Of a stretch of 22,279 bases of DNA, positions 8,328-15,097 are shown piece by piece; the first letter of the stretch is position 1; every line of letters begins with the position of its first letter. The notes below the pieces were generated by a model. That model did no database searches and had not been told where the DNA came from. It saw only the letters and a list, made by a program, of their open reading frames with translations. The position numbers and the translations under genes are program-made. The stretch is taken from the NCBI GenBank assembly GCA_002352285.1, contig DEIC01000105.1:989-23267 (forward strand), in the 5' to 3' direction. This DNA comes from Alphaproteobacteria bacterium UBA2784. Its GTDB lineage: Bacteria > Pseudomonadota > Alphaproteobacteria > Micropepsales > Micropepsaceae.

Positions 8328-8826
8328 CGTTATCTGCCTTGCGTTCCAGAATGACAAAATCGAATGCGGGCGCAGCACCCTCTGCCGCATGGCGCGCGCA
8401 GGAAATCTCGCGCCATTCGGCATGCGAGAATTCGGGAAGATGCGCATCGCCCGCAGGCGCAGCATGCACGCGCGTCAGATAGATGCGCGACGCTAGATTC
8501 AAAGCGAGCGCGTAAATCTCCGCACCACCAATCACCATCACCTCATCGGCGCCCGCACAAAGGGCAAGCGCCGCCCCCAGCGAAATCACCACATCCGCTC
8601 CCTCGGCCCGATAGGCCGCATCGCGCGAGATGACGATGTTCCTTCTCTCGGGCAGCGGGCGTTTGGGCAGCGACTCCCACGTCTTGCGCCCCATGATGAC
8701 AGGCTTGCCCAGCGTATTGGCCTTGAACCATTTCATGTCGGCCGGAATGCGCCACGGCAATTTGCCGTCAGCGCCGATCACGCCGTTTTCGGCGCGCGCC
8801 ACAATCAGCGAGACGCGAGGGCCCAC
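8314..8826 (-). CDS. folA: dihydrofolate reductase
   Basis: This enzyme reduces dihydrofolate to tetrahydrofolate with NADPH, regenerating the folate oxidised by ThyA. The 170-residue protein has the N-terminal pattern SLIVARAENGVIGADGKLPWRIPADMKWFK with catalytic Asp30, then GKPVIMGRKTWESLP (NADPH-binding), RRNIVISRD, and EVMVIGGAEIYALAL. The start is a GTG at 8826, four bases after the thyA stop codon, so the two genes form an operon and are probably translationally coupled. The 3' end overlaps the following SMP-30-family gene by 14 bases. Length and motifs are normal for the chromosomal type I enzyme. Confidence 0.95.
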   Translation of the reverse strand: MGPRVSLIVARAENGVIGADGKLPWRIPADMKWFKANTLGKPVIMGRKTWESLPKRPLPERRNIVISRDAAYRAEGADVVISLGAALALCAGADEVMVIGGAEIYALALNLASRIYLTRVHAAPAGDAHLPEFSHAEWREISCARHAAEGAAPAFDFVILERKADNDAHS

Positions 8827-8829
8827 GCG

Positions 8830-9624
8830 TCAGACCGCCACCGGCGCGGCGATATGCGGATGCGCCTGATAATTCTCAAGTTTGAAGTCGCCAAAGGTAA
8901 AACCGAAAATATCTTTCACCTCGGGGTTGATGCGCATTGTCGGCAAAGCCAGCGGCGCGCGCGACAGCTGCAACTCCGCCTGCTCGATATGGTTCGCATA
9001 AAGATGCGCATCGCCAAAAGTGTGGATGAATTCGCCGACCTTAAGCCCCGTCACCTGCGCCATCATCATGGTGAGCAGCGCATAGGACGCGATGTTGAAC
9101 GGCACGCCCAGAAAAATATCGGCCGACCGCTGATAGAGCTGGCAGGAGAGTTTTCCCTCCGCCACATAGAACTGGAACAGGCAATGGCACGGCGGCAGCG
9201 CCATGCGGTCAACATCCGCCGGATTCCACGCCGTCACCATCAGGCGGCGGGAGTCGGGATTGGTGCGGATCATCTTCTGCACAAGTGCGATCTGGTCGAT
9301 CGTGCCGCCATCGCGCGCAGGCCACGAGCGCCACTGATGGCCATAGACGGGGCCAAGATCACCGTTGGCATCTGCCCACTCGTCCCAGATCGAAACGCCG
9401 TTCTCTTTGAGATAGCGGATGTTCGTGTCGCCTTTGAGGAACCAGAGCAGCTCGTGGATGATCGCCTTGGTGAAGAGCTTTTTGGTTGTGACCAGCGGAA
9501 AACCCTCCGCCAGATCAAAACGCATCTGATAGCCGAAAACAGAGCGCGTACCCGTGCCCGTGCGGTCGGTTTTGACCGCACCATTGCGCAGCACATGTTC
9601 CATCAGCTCGTGATACTGGCGCAT
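8830..9624 (-). CDS. thyA: thymidylate synthase ThyA
   Basis: This enzyme converts dUMP to dTMP using methylene-tetrahydrofolate. The protein is 264 residues, the same length as the E. coli enzyme. It has KTDRTGTGTRSVFG, the Trp-rich WDEWADANGDLGPVYGHQWR, the active-site Cys146 in PPCHCLFQFYV, and RSADIFLGVPFNIASYA. The start is the ATG at 9624. It heads a minus-strand operon with folA and the SMP-30-family gene, and diverges from the dipeptidase gene across 95 bases. Confidence is very high. Confidence 0.98.
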   Translation of the reverse strand: MRQYHELMEHVLRNGAVKTDRTGTGTRSVFGYQMRFDLAEGFPLVTTKKLFTKAIIHELLWFLKGDTNIRYLKENGVSIWDEWADANGDLGPVYGHQWRSWPARDGGTIDQIALVQKMIRTNPDSRRLMVTAWNPADVDRMALPPCHCLFQFYVAEGKLSCQLYQRSADIFLGVPFNIASYALLTMMMAQVTGLKVGEFIHTFGDAHLYANHIEQAELQLSRAPLALPTMRINPEVKDIFGFTFGDFKLENYQAHPHIAAPVAV

Positions 9625-9657
9625 CTACCCAAACCCGGCGTTCGACTCATTGATCTC

Positions 9658-9690
9658 AGTCTAGGAAACCTGCCCCCGAGCGCCTAGGCT
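9658..9690. repeat. inverted repeat in the thyA–dipeptidase intergenic region
   Basis: AGTCTAGG (9658–9665) and CCTAGGCT (9683–9690) are complementary apart from one T:G position, with 17 bases between. The pair occupies the middle of the 95-base gap between two divergent starts, so it could be an operator or a leader hairpin of the dipeptidase mRNA. No function is shown. Confidence 0.3.
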
Positions 9691-9719
9691 TAACGCTTTC
9701 GACGAGGGGGAGGAAGGTC

Positions 9720-10883
9720 GTGCTGCGGAAAATCCTGTGGGGAACTGCCGGACTTGTGACGCTGGCGGCGGGCGCTGCTCTCGTCTGGGGGCCGGGTTAT
9801 CTGGAAAGCGGGCTCAACCGGGTTGTGCCGCACGAGCCCTATACCATCAGCGCCGGAGCGCGCGCCCTTCACGATACGCTGGCGCTCGCTGACCTTCATT
9901 CCGACACGCTGTTATGGGACCGCGATGTGCTTGATCGCGCCAGCCGCGGCCATGTCGATGTCCCGCGCTTGCAGGAGGGAAACGTCGCCATCCAGGTGTT
10001 CTCTGTCGTAACGAAGGTGCCCTCGGGCCTCAACTACGACAACAATGCTGCCGACAGCGACCAGCTGACCATGGGGGCCGTGCTGCAAATGTGGCCCCCG
10101 CGCACATGGGCCAGCCTTTACGAGCGCGCGCTCTTTCAATCGCACAAGCTTCATGTCGCAGAGGATGCCGCTCCCGATCAGCTGCGCATCGTGCGCACGC
10201 GCGCCGATCTGGAGCGTGCGATCTCCGATCAGGCAGGCAACCCGCGCCTCGTAGCTGCTCTGCTTGCCATCGAGGGCGCGCATGCACTGGAGGGCAAGCT
10301 GGAAAACATTCAGGGCCTTTATGATGCGGGCTTCCGCATGATCGGCATTACGCACTTCTTTGACAATGAACTGGGCGGCTCCATGCATGGCATCGGCAAA
10401 GGCGGCCTGACGGAATTCGGCCGCGCCGCCGTGCGGGAGATGGAGCGTCTCAACATCACGATTGACCTTGCCCACGCATCGCCCGCCGTCGTGGATGATG
10501 TGCTTGCCATGGCGACGCGGCCCGTTGTGGTGTCACACACAGGTGTTCAGGCCGTGTGCAGCAACAACCGCAACCTTAGCGACGACCGCATGAAGCGCAT
10601 TGCGGAAGGTGGTGGGCTCATCGGCATCGGCTATTGGCAGGGCGCTGTGTGCGACTTTACACCTGCAGGCGTCGTCAAGGCGCTTCGCGCTGCGATCACT
10701 CTGGTCGGCATCGAACATGTGGCGTTGGGCTCGGACTATGATGGCGCCACAGAGGTCCATTTTGACACGGCAGAGCTTGCCATCCTGACAGAGGAAATGC
10801 TGGCCCAGGGGTTAACCGAAGATGAAATCAGAAAGGTTTCCGGCGAGAATGTGCGCAACTTTCTCCTGAAGAATTTGCCATAG
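9720..10883 (+). CDS. membrane-anchored dipeptidase, peptidase family M19
   Basis: This is a zinc dipeptidase of the renal-dipeptidase family, a TIM-barrel amidohydrolase. The 387-residue protein starts with GTG at 9720, preceded by GGAGGAAG. A hydrophobic N-terminal segment (about residues 5–24) acts as a signal anchor, placing the enzyme in the periplasm. The metal-site pattern of M19 is complete: His60 and Asp62 (ADLHSD), Glu185 (AIEGAHALEG), His252 (DLAHAS), His273 (VSHTGV), and Asp339 (LGSDYDG). The C-terminus ends VSGENVRNFL, also typical. It probably cleaves dipeptides or D-amino-acid-containing peptides; the substrate is not predictable. It diverges from thyA and is followed by ssrA. 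Confidence 0.93.
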   Translation: MLRKILWGTAGLVTLAAGAALVWGPGYLESGLNRVVPHEPYTISAGARALHDTLALADLHSDTLLWDRDVLDRASRGHVDVPRLQEGNVAIQVFSVVTKVPSGLNYDNNAADSDQLTMGAVLQMWPPRTWASLYERALFQSHKLHVAEDAAPDQLRIVRTRADLERAISDQAGNPRLVAALLAIEGAHALEGKLENIQGLYDAGFRMIGITHFFDNELGGSMHGIGKGGLTEFGRAAVREMERLNITIDLAHASPAVVDDVLAMATRPVVVSHTGVQAVCSNNRNLSDDRMKRIAEGGGLIGIGYWQGAVCDFTPAGVVKALRAAITLVGIEHVALGSDYDGATEVHFDTAELAILTEEMLAQGLTEDEIRKVSGENVRNFLLKNLP

Positions 10884-10897
10884 CCCGCGCGCGCCCC

Positions 10898-10926
10898 TTC
10901 ATTATCGCAAAGGGAAGCCCTATATT
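10898..10926 (+). promoter_or_regulatory. probable promoter of ssrA
   Basis: TATATT at 10921–10926 is a good -10 box, with a weaker TTCATT at 10898–10903 (17-base spacer). The predicted transcript starts near 10933, just before the acceptor segment of the tmRNA. Confidence 0.45.
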
Positions 10927-10932
10927 GTCCCT

Positions 10933-11011
10933 GCTGGCTTGCCAGCTATGGCGATAAACGCGCGTGCAATAAGCGTTTCGGACCCGGGGGCGGTACCCGG
11001 CGCCTCCACCA
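10933..11011 (+). ncRNA. ssrA: tmRNA acceptor segment (permuted ssrA)
   Basis: This is the tRNA-like 3' part of tmRNA, encoded first, as in the circularly permuted ssrA of alphaproteobacteria. CGCCTCC (11001–11007) followed by ACCA (11008–11011) forms the 3' strand of the acceptor stem. It pairs over 7 bp with GGGGGCG at 11041–11047, which starts the coding segment. The third pair is G·U, the alanyl-tRNA synthetase identity element. The T stem CCGGG/CCCGG (about 10984–11000) encloses a 7-base loop GGCGGTA instead of the usual TTCRANY. The 5' end is estimated from the promoter. The spacer 11012–11040 would be removed in processing. Confidence 0.9.
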
Positions 11012-11040
11012 CCTGCTGCGGCGCTGCGGCGGCAGATGAT

Positions 11041-11212
11041 GGGGGCGAAACAGGATCGACGGGCGTGTAAAGACGTTGCTTTTGCTCGGTATGGTACCCG
11101 CCGTTATCGGGCCGATCGTATATGTGCCAACGATAACGAAATGGCGCTCGCTGCCTAAGAGATTAGGTAAGCGCGGCTGGGAGGGGCGCCGGGCAACAGA
11201 AGCCCCTCCACT
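11041..11212 (+). ncRNA. ssrA: tmRNA coding segment (permuted ssrA), tag ANDNEMALAA
   Basis: This is the mRNA-like part of the two-piece tmRNA, which rescues stalled ribosomes and tags nascent proteins for degradation. It starts GGGGGCGAAACAGGATCGAC, the conserved tmRNA 5' end. The tag frame runs from GCC at 11126 to TAA at 11156–11158 and reads ANDNEMALAA; the ANDN start and the hydrophobic ALAA end are typical of alphaproteobacteria. The hairpin CCTAA-GAGA-TTAGG (11154–11167) includes the stop codon, as in other tmRNAs. The true 3' end is uncertain, somewhere between about 11170 and the terminator-like hairpin at 11180–11209. Confidence 0.93.
11180..11209 (+). terminator. ssrA: hairpin at the 3' end of ssrA
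   Basis: GGAGGGGC (11180–11187) and GCCCCTCC (11202–11209) form a perfect 8-bp stem with a 14-base loop. No T-run follows, so it may be a terminator that acts without one, or a processing boundary of the coding RNA. Confidence 0.5.
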
Positions 11213-11258
11213 TGCAATCTGCCTCAGGTCAATCAGAACTTACTGAATGTGAAATTCG

Positions 11259-11981
11259 ATGAAACACGAATTGAATGAGACCCGGAAAGATCAGTTTGAG
11301 CGGCTCTGGGCACGACTCCAGTCTGCCGAGCGAGACATTCAGAATCAGGCAGCATGGCCATTCGTAGCTGTAGCTGGGCCAAGCTACTCTGATATCCAAA
11401 ACGCTCCTCGCCTCATGTTTCTTGGGAAGGCAACGCACCAAGGGTACGGCTCCGAAGAAGGAACAGGAAGACCATCGTTTGAGGGGCAAGAAGAGAAGGC
11501 GCGCGAGATATTGAAAGCGGGTCTCGGTTCTGCGTGGTGGGGGTTCATTGACGAAATCGTCACTGCAGTTTTTGCTGGGGAAGGCAGCCTCGCAAAAGAG
11601 GTGGCGAAGAACCCACGCAATTTCATCGTTTGGAACAACCTGATGAAAGTTGGCACCAAGAGCGGAAACCCAGAGGGCACGCATGCAAAGTGGCAGGCCG
11701 AGCTTGCGAAGGAGTGCCTCAAGACTGAGTTGAAATACTTCGATCCAACGCACGTCATTATCCCCACGAGCCACTACCAGACGTCGCTAATCGGAGAGAT
11801 TTTTGGGCCAGACGTGGACTGGGCTCAATGGACAGAGATTCCGCGACCACACCTCCTCGTAAGGGAGTTCTGCGGTCGGCACCTTATCTGGTGTATGCAC
11901 CCGCAGGGCAAATCAAGCTGCCTGCTGGAGATGTGGAAGGATGCCATCATCTCACGGATCAAAGCTACATTCCCGGCTTGA
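11259..11981 (+). CDS. divergent protein, possibly uracil-DNA glycosylase superfamily
   Basis: This 240-residue protein is not recognised with certainty. It contains RLMFLGKATHQGYGSEEG, then WWGFIDEIV, IVWNNLMKVG, a predicted strand HVIIPTSHYQTSLIGEIFG, and near the C-terminus CMHPQGKSS. The order strand–Gly-rich loop, W-N-N-hydrophobic-K-G, and a late His-Pro motif resembles uninvestigated members of the uracil-DNA glycosylase superfamily, but no canonical GQDPYH or GEAPG motif is present, so function is inferred. No signal peptide or membrane segment is visible, so it is probably cytoplasmic. GC over 11281–11640 is about 55% by hand count (197/360), below its neighbours. It lies 47 bases after the ssrA hairpin and 6 bases from the parE stop, convergent with parE. 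The Shine-Dalgarno is weak. Confidence 0.7.
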   Translation: MKHELNETRKDQFERLWARLQSAERDIQNQAAWPFVAVAGPSYSDIQNAPRLMFLGKATHQGYGSEEGTGRPSFEGQEEKAREILKAGLGSAWWGFIDEIVTAVFAGEGSLAKEVAKNPRNFIVWNNLMKVGTKSGNPEGTHAKWQAELAKECLKTELKYFDPTHVIIPTSHYQTSLIGEIFGPDVDWAQWTEIPRPHLLVREFCGRHLIWCMHPQGKSSCLLEMWKDAIISRIKATFPA

Positions 11982-11987
11982 GTACTC

Positions 11988-13958
11988 TCAAATATCCAGA
12001 TTCTTCGCAAAGCCCGCGTTTTCCTGAATGAACTGGAAGCGCAGCTCCGGCTTCTTGCCCATCAGGCGTTCCACCAGATCAGCGGCTTCCTCGCGCTCGC
12101 CGGCGGGCACCTCGACGCGCAGCAGCGTGCGGTTGCCCACCTGCATCGTCGTTTCCTTCAATTGCGCCGGCATCATCTCGCCAAGGCCCTTGAAGCGGCT
12201 GATCTCGACCTTCGCATTCGCGCGGAATTCCGATTTGAGGAGCGCATCCTTGTGCGCATCATCGCGCGCATAGATCGATTTGCCGCCCGCCGACAGGCGA
12301 TAAAGCGGCGGCATGGCGAGATAAAGCCGCCCGTCCGCCACCAGCCCCGGCAATTCCCGGAAGAAAAAGGTGATGAGCAGCGAGGCGATATGCGCGCCGT
12401 CCACGTCGGCGTCAGTCATCACGATGATCTTTTCATAACGCAGATCTTCACTGCGATATTTCGCGCCCAGTCCGCAGCCCAGCGCCTGCACCAGATCGGC
12501 CAGTTCCTGGTTCTGCTGCAGCTTGCCGGCCGCCGCACTCGCCACGTTGAGGATCTTGCCGCGCAAGGGAAGCACGGCCTGCGTCTGCCGGTCACGCGCC
12601 TGTTTGGCGGAGCCACCGGCGCTATCGCCCTCAACCAGAAAAAGTTCTGTACCCTCGGCAGATTGCAGCGCGCAATCGGCCAACTTGCCCGGCAGACGCA
12701 GCTTGCGTGTCGCCGATTTGCGCGCCGTTTCCTTTTCCTGGCGGCGGCGCTGGCGCTCTTCGGCGTTGTCGATGATGTGACCCAGCAGCCGGTTGGCATC
12801 AACCGGGCTTTCGGTCAGCCAGTGATCGAAATGATCGCGCACCGCGTTTTCGACCAGACGCTGCGCATCGGGGCTTGAGAGCCGGTCTTTCGTTTGCCCC
12901 TGAAACTGCGGATCGCGGATGAAGACCGACAGCATCGAGCACGCGCTTGCCATCACGTCATCAGCGGTGATCTGGGCGGCCTTCTTGTTGCCGGTCAGTT
13001 CGCCATAGGCGCGCAGCGAGCGCGTCAGCGCCGTGCGGAAACCGGCATCATGCGTGCCGCCCTCCGGCGTCGGGATCGTGTTGCAGTAAGACGTCGCAAA
13101 GGGATCACGCCCCGGTGTCCATGTAATCGCCCATTCCGCGGTGCCCTTGCCTTCGCGCGATTCCACGCGGCCCGCAAAGGCGCGGGGCGTCACGGTGCGT
13201 TCGCCCTCGATGGAGGATTGCAGGAAGTCTTCCAACCCGCCGGGAAAGTGAAAACTGTCTTCGGCGGGTGTGCGATCCGCCTCGGCCAGCGCCGGATCAC
13301 AACTCCAGCGGATTTCGACGCCACGGAACAGATACGCCTTGGACCGCGCCATGCGATAAAGCCGCGACGGCTTGAAGGCGAGGCCCTTGCCGAAAATCTG
13401 CGCATCGGGAAGGAACGACACCGATGTGCCGCGCCAGTTTGAGACTGCGCCCTTGTCTTTCAACTTGCCGACCGGCTTGCCGCGCTCAAAGCGCATGACC
13501 CAAAGCTTGCGGTCGCGCGCAACCTCAACCTCCAGCCATTCGGAAAGCGCATTGACGACGGATGCGCCTACGCCATGCAGACCGCCCGAGGTCTGATAGG
13601 CGTCACCCGAAAACTTGCCGCCCGCATGCAGCACGGTAAAGATCACTTCGAGTGCTGATTTCGGCTTGAGCTTGGGATGCGGATCAACCGGCACGCCGCG
13701 CCCGTTATCGCGGATGGTCAGAACGCCGTTTCTGGCCAGCTCAACCTCGATGCGGTTGGCAAAGCCCGCCACCGCCTCGTCCATCGCGTTGTCGAGGATT
13801 TCGGCGGCAAGATGATGCAGCGCGCGCTCATCCGTGCCGCCGATATACATGCCGGGGCGCCGCCGCACCGGCTCCAGCCCCTCCAGGACTTCAATGTCCT
13901 TGGCAGAGTAGGCTTTGGCCTTGGGGTCGTCCTGATTGAAGAGGTCGGCTTTCGCCAT
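11988..13958 (-). CDS. parE: DNA topoisomerase IV subunit B (ParE)
   Basis: This is the ATPase subunit of topoisomerase IV, which unlinks replicated chromosomes together with ParC. The 656-residue protein has the GHKL ATPase domain (VLEGLEPVRRRPGMYIG, EILDNAMDEA around residue 57, DNGRGVP, GGLHGVGASVVNAL), the transducer domain, and the TOPRIM domain with LVEGDSAGGSAKQARDR near residue 442, PLRGKILNV, and MTDADVDGAHIASLL near 513. Its length and the start MAKADLFNQDDPKAKAYSAKDIEVLEGLEP fit ParE better than the roughly 800-residue GyrB. The start ATG is at 13958. It converges with the low-GC gene at its 3' end. Confidence 0.95.
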   Translation of the reverse strand: MAKADLFNQDDPKAKAYSAKDIEVLEGLEPVRRRPGMYIGGTDERALHHLAAEILDNAMDEAVAGFANRIEVELARNGVLTIRDNGRGVPVDPHPKLKPKSALEVIFTVLHAGGKFSGDAYQTSGGLHGVGASVVNALSEWLEVEVARDRKLWVMRFERGKPVGKLKDKGAVSNWRGTSVSFLPDAQIFGKGLAFKPSRLYRMARSKAYLFRGVEIRWSCDPALAEADRTPAEDSFHFPGGLEDFLQSSIEGERTVTPRAFAGRVESREGKGTAEWAITWTPGRDPFATSYCNTIPTPEGGTHDAGFRTALTRSLRAYGELTGNKKAAQITADDVMASACSMLSVFIRDPQFQGQTKDRLSSPDAQRLVENAVRDHFDHWLTESPVDANRLLGHIIDNAEERQRRRQEKETARKSATRKLRLPGKLADCALQSAEGTELFLVEGDSAGGSAKQARDRQTQAVLPLRGKILNVASAAAGKLQQNQELADLVQALGCGLGAKYRSEDLRYEKIIVMTDADVDGAHIASLLITFFFRELPGLVADGRLYLAMPPLYRLSAGGKSIYARDDAHKDALLKSEFRANAKVEISRFKGLGEMMPAQLKETTMQVGNRTLLRVEVPAGEREEAADLVERLMGKKPELRFQFIQENAGFAKNLDI

Positions 13959-14026
13959 GGCGCATCATCCGGCACAAAACAGAATCACTTGTCCCTTCAT
14001 AAACCGGAATGGCGGGAAAATGAGAA

Positions 14027-14053
14027 GGGCGGCGAGATGTGGCCCCGCCGCCC
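14027..14053 (-). terminator. hairpin ending the membrane protein–regulator operon
   Basis: GGGCGGCG (14027–14034) and CGCCGCCC (14046–14053) form a perfect 8-bp stem with an 11-base loop. On the minus strand it follows the regulator stop codon by about 20 bases and is followed by TTCTCATTTT. On the plus strand it is followed by CCCTTTTT, so it may work in both directions. It separates this operon from parE. Confidence 0.6.
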
Positions 14054-14073
14054 CCCTTTTTCGGTTGGTCGCC

Positions 14074-14382
14074 TTATTGCGCAGCAGCCTTGGGCGGGAT
14101 CAGCCCCTTGAGCGCGTCGAGATATTGCAGAAAGGCGGCGCGGCCCTTCTCGGTCAGCGCCACCACGGTCTGCGGCTTGCGCGCGACAAAACCCTTGGTG
14201 ACGGTGACATAATCCGCCTCTTCCAGCTTGCGCAGATGAGTGGAAAGGTTTCCGTCCGTCGTGCCGATGCGGTTGCGCAGGTCCGTGAACTCCGCCGCAT
14301 TGGCCGTCGAAAGGAATGCCATCACCGCCAGCCGGATACGGCCATGGATCAATTCGTCAATGGCATTGGGGTCAAAGCTCAC
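14074..14382 (-). CDS. winged-helix transcriptional regulator (HTH_34-like)
   Basis: This is a 102-residue protein made of a single winged-helix domain. It has IDELIHGRIRLAVMAFLSTANAAEFTDLRNRIGTTDGNLSTHLRKLEEADYVTVTKGF followed by a wing and ALTEKGRAAFLQYLDAL. This is the pattern of small MarR/ArsR-like regulators with a recognition helix at TTDGNLSTHLRKLEEA. There are no metal-binding cysteines. The start is GTG at 14382, whose GTGA overlaps the stop of the upstream membrane-protein gene by four bases, so the two proteins are probably made in a fixed ratio. The palindrome at 15024–15042, directly downstream of the operon's -10 box, is the likely binding site. Confidence 0.88.
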   Translation of the reverse strand: MSFDPNAIDELIHGRIRLAVMAFLSTANAAEFTDLRNRIGTTDGNLSTHLRKLEEADYVTVTKGFVARKPQTVVALTEKGRAAFLQYLDALKGLIPPKAAAQ

Positions 14383-14969
14383 GCGCGCGCCTTCCGTTCC
14401 ATGGCGGTCAGCACAAGGCCAGTGCCTGCCATATTGATGAGAACGAAGATGGCCATGGCGAGCGGCAATTCCTTGCTGCCCGAAAGCACGAACATGATCG
14501 GCACGGTGATGAACCACGCCGCCGCAGGCAGATACATGAAACGGATGCGGGCAAAGGCCCCGATCAGGCCAAAGGCAACACCGCACATGACCGATGCAAC
14601 CGGCGCCATGTAACCCATGTTGCCGTTGATGGCGGTGCCGATCCAGAACACGGTCATGCCGATGCCGGTGGCGATCCAGACGGTGGCGCTCACGCGATTG
14701 ACGAAGCGGTTGGCGTCAACACGTTTGGCATCACGCGAACTGAAAAGCATCGTTGCAAGATAGGCCGGGATCACACAGGCAAGCCAAGTTGCCCAGATCG
14801 GAAAACTGTGCACACCCGACGCATAGAGATACATGGCAAGATAGCCCGCTGCGATCGCAAGCCCCCACGCGAAGTAATACGGGCCACCCGGTGCGGTGAC
14901 CTTGCGCCCCTCCTCGGCCATGCGGCGCAGGAAGGCGATATCGGCTTCAAGTGTCTGTGTGTCACTCAT
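14379..14969 (-). CDS. multi-pass membrane protein, unknown function
   Basis: The family is not recognised. It has 196 residues from the ATG at 14969; an upstream ATG at 14996 has no Shine-Dalgarno, while GAGGAGAGAGA precedes 14969. After a soluble N-terminus (residues 1–28) come five or six hydrophobic segments at about 30–50, 55–75, 93–112, 116–138, 141–160 and 165–188. Charged loops lie between (SSRDAKRVDANRFVNR) and the end is basic (MERKARA). It is the first gene of a two-gene operon and overlaps the regulator by GTGA. Such pairs of a membrane protein with a small winged-helix regulator are common, but their signals are mostly unknown. Confidence 0.85.
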   Translation of the reverse strand: MSDTQTLEADIAFLRRMAEEGRKVTAPGGPYYFAWGLAIAAGYLAMYLYASGVHSFPIWATWLACVIPAYLATMLFSSRDAKRVDANRFVNRVSATVWIATGIGMTVFWIGTAINGNMGYMAPVASVMCGVAFGLIGAFARIRFMYLPAAAWFITVPIMFVLSGSKELPLAMAIFVLINMAGTGLVLTAMERKARA

Positions 14970-15023
14970 CGGGAAGTCTCTCTCCTCTGTTGGCATCAGC
15001 GCGGCGTCAGATCGTCGACAAAC

Positions 15024-15042
15024 AACTTTGCATTACAAAGTT
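15024..15042. promoter_or_regulatory. palindromic operator of the membrane protein–regulator operon
   Basis: AACTTTG (15024–15030), five bases, then CAAAGTT (15036–15042): a perfect 7-5-7 inverted repeat. It starts one base downstream of the -10 box and covers the expected transcription start. The likely ligand is the winged-helix regulator encoded at 14074–14382, acting as an autorepressor. Confidence 0.65.
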
Positions 15043-15043
15043 C

Positions 15044-15070
15044 TTTATAGCAGATGCATCGCACTGTCAA
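15044..15070 (-). promoter_or_regulatory. promoter of the membrane protein–regulator operon
   Basis: On the minus strand TTGACA (15070–15065) and TATAAA (15049–15044) are separated by 15 bases. Both boxes are close to the housekeeping consensus, and the spacer is two bases short. The predicted start is near 15037, inside the palindrome. Confidence 0.6.
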
Positions 15071-15097
15071 CATCAGCAAATTCAACAGGTTATGAGA

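Noticed and set aside
8854..9687. Plus-strand open frame of about 277 codons opposite thyA
   Set aside because: The minus strand encodes a full-length ThyA with all active-site motifs. The antisense frame is His/Arg-rich and has no recognisable domain.
10884..11258. Attachment-site duplication near ssrA that would prove an integrated island
   Set aside because: I saw no repeat of the ssrA end on the far side of the low-GC gene and no integrase, so only a single-gene insertion is suggested.
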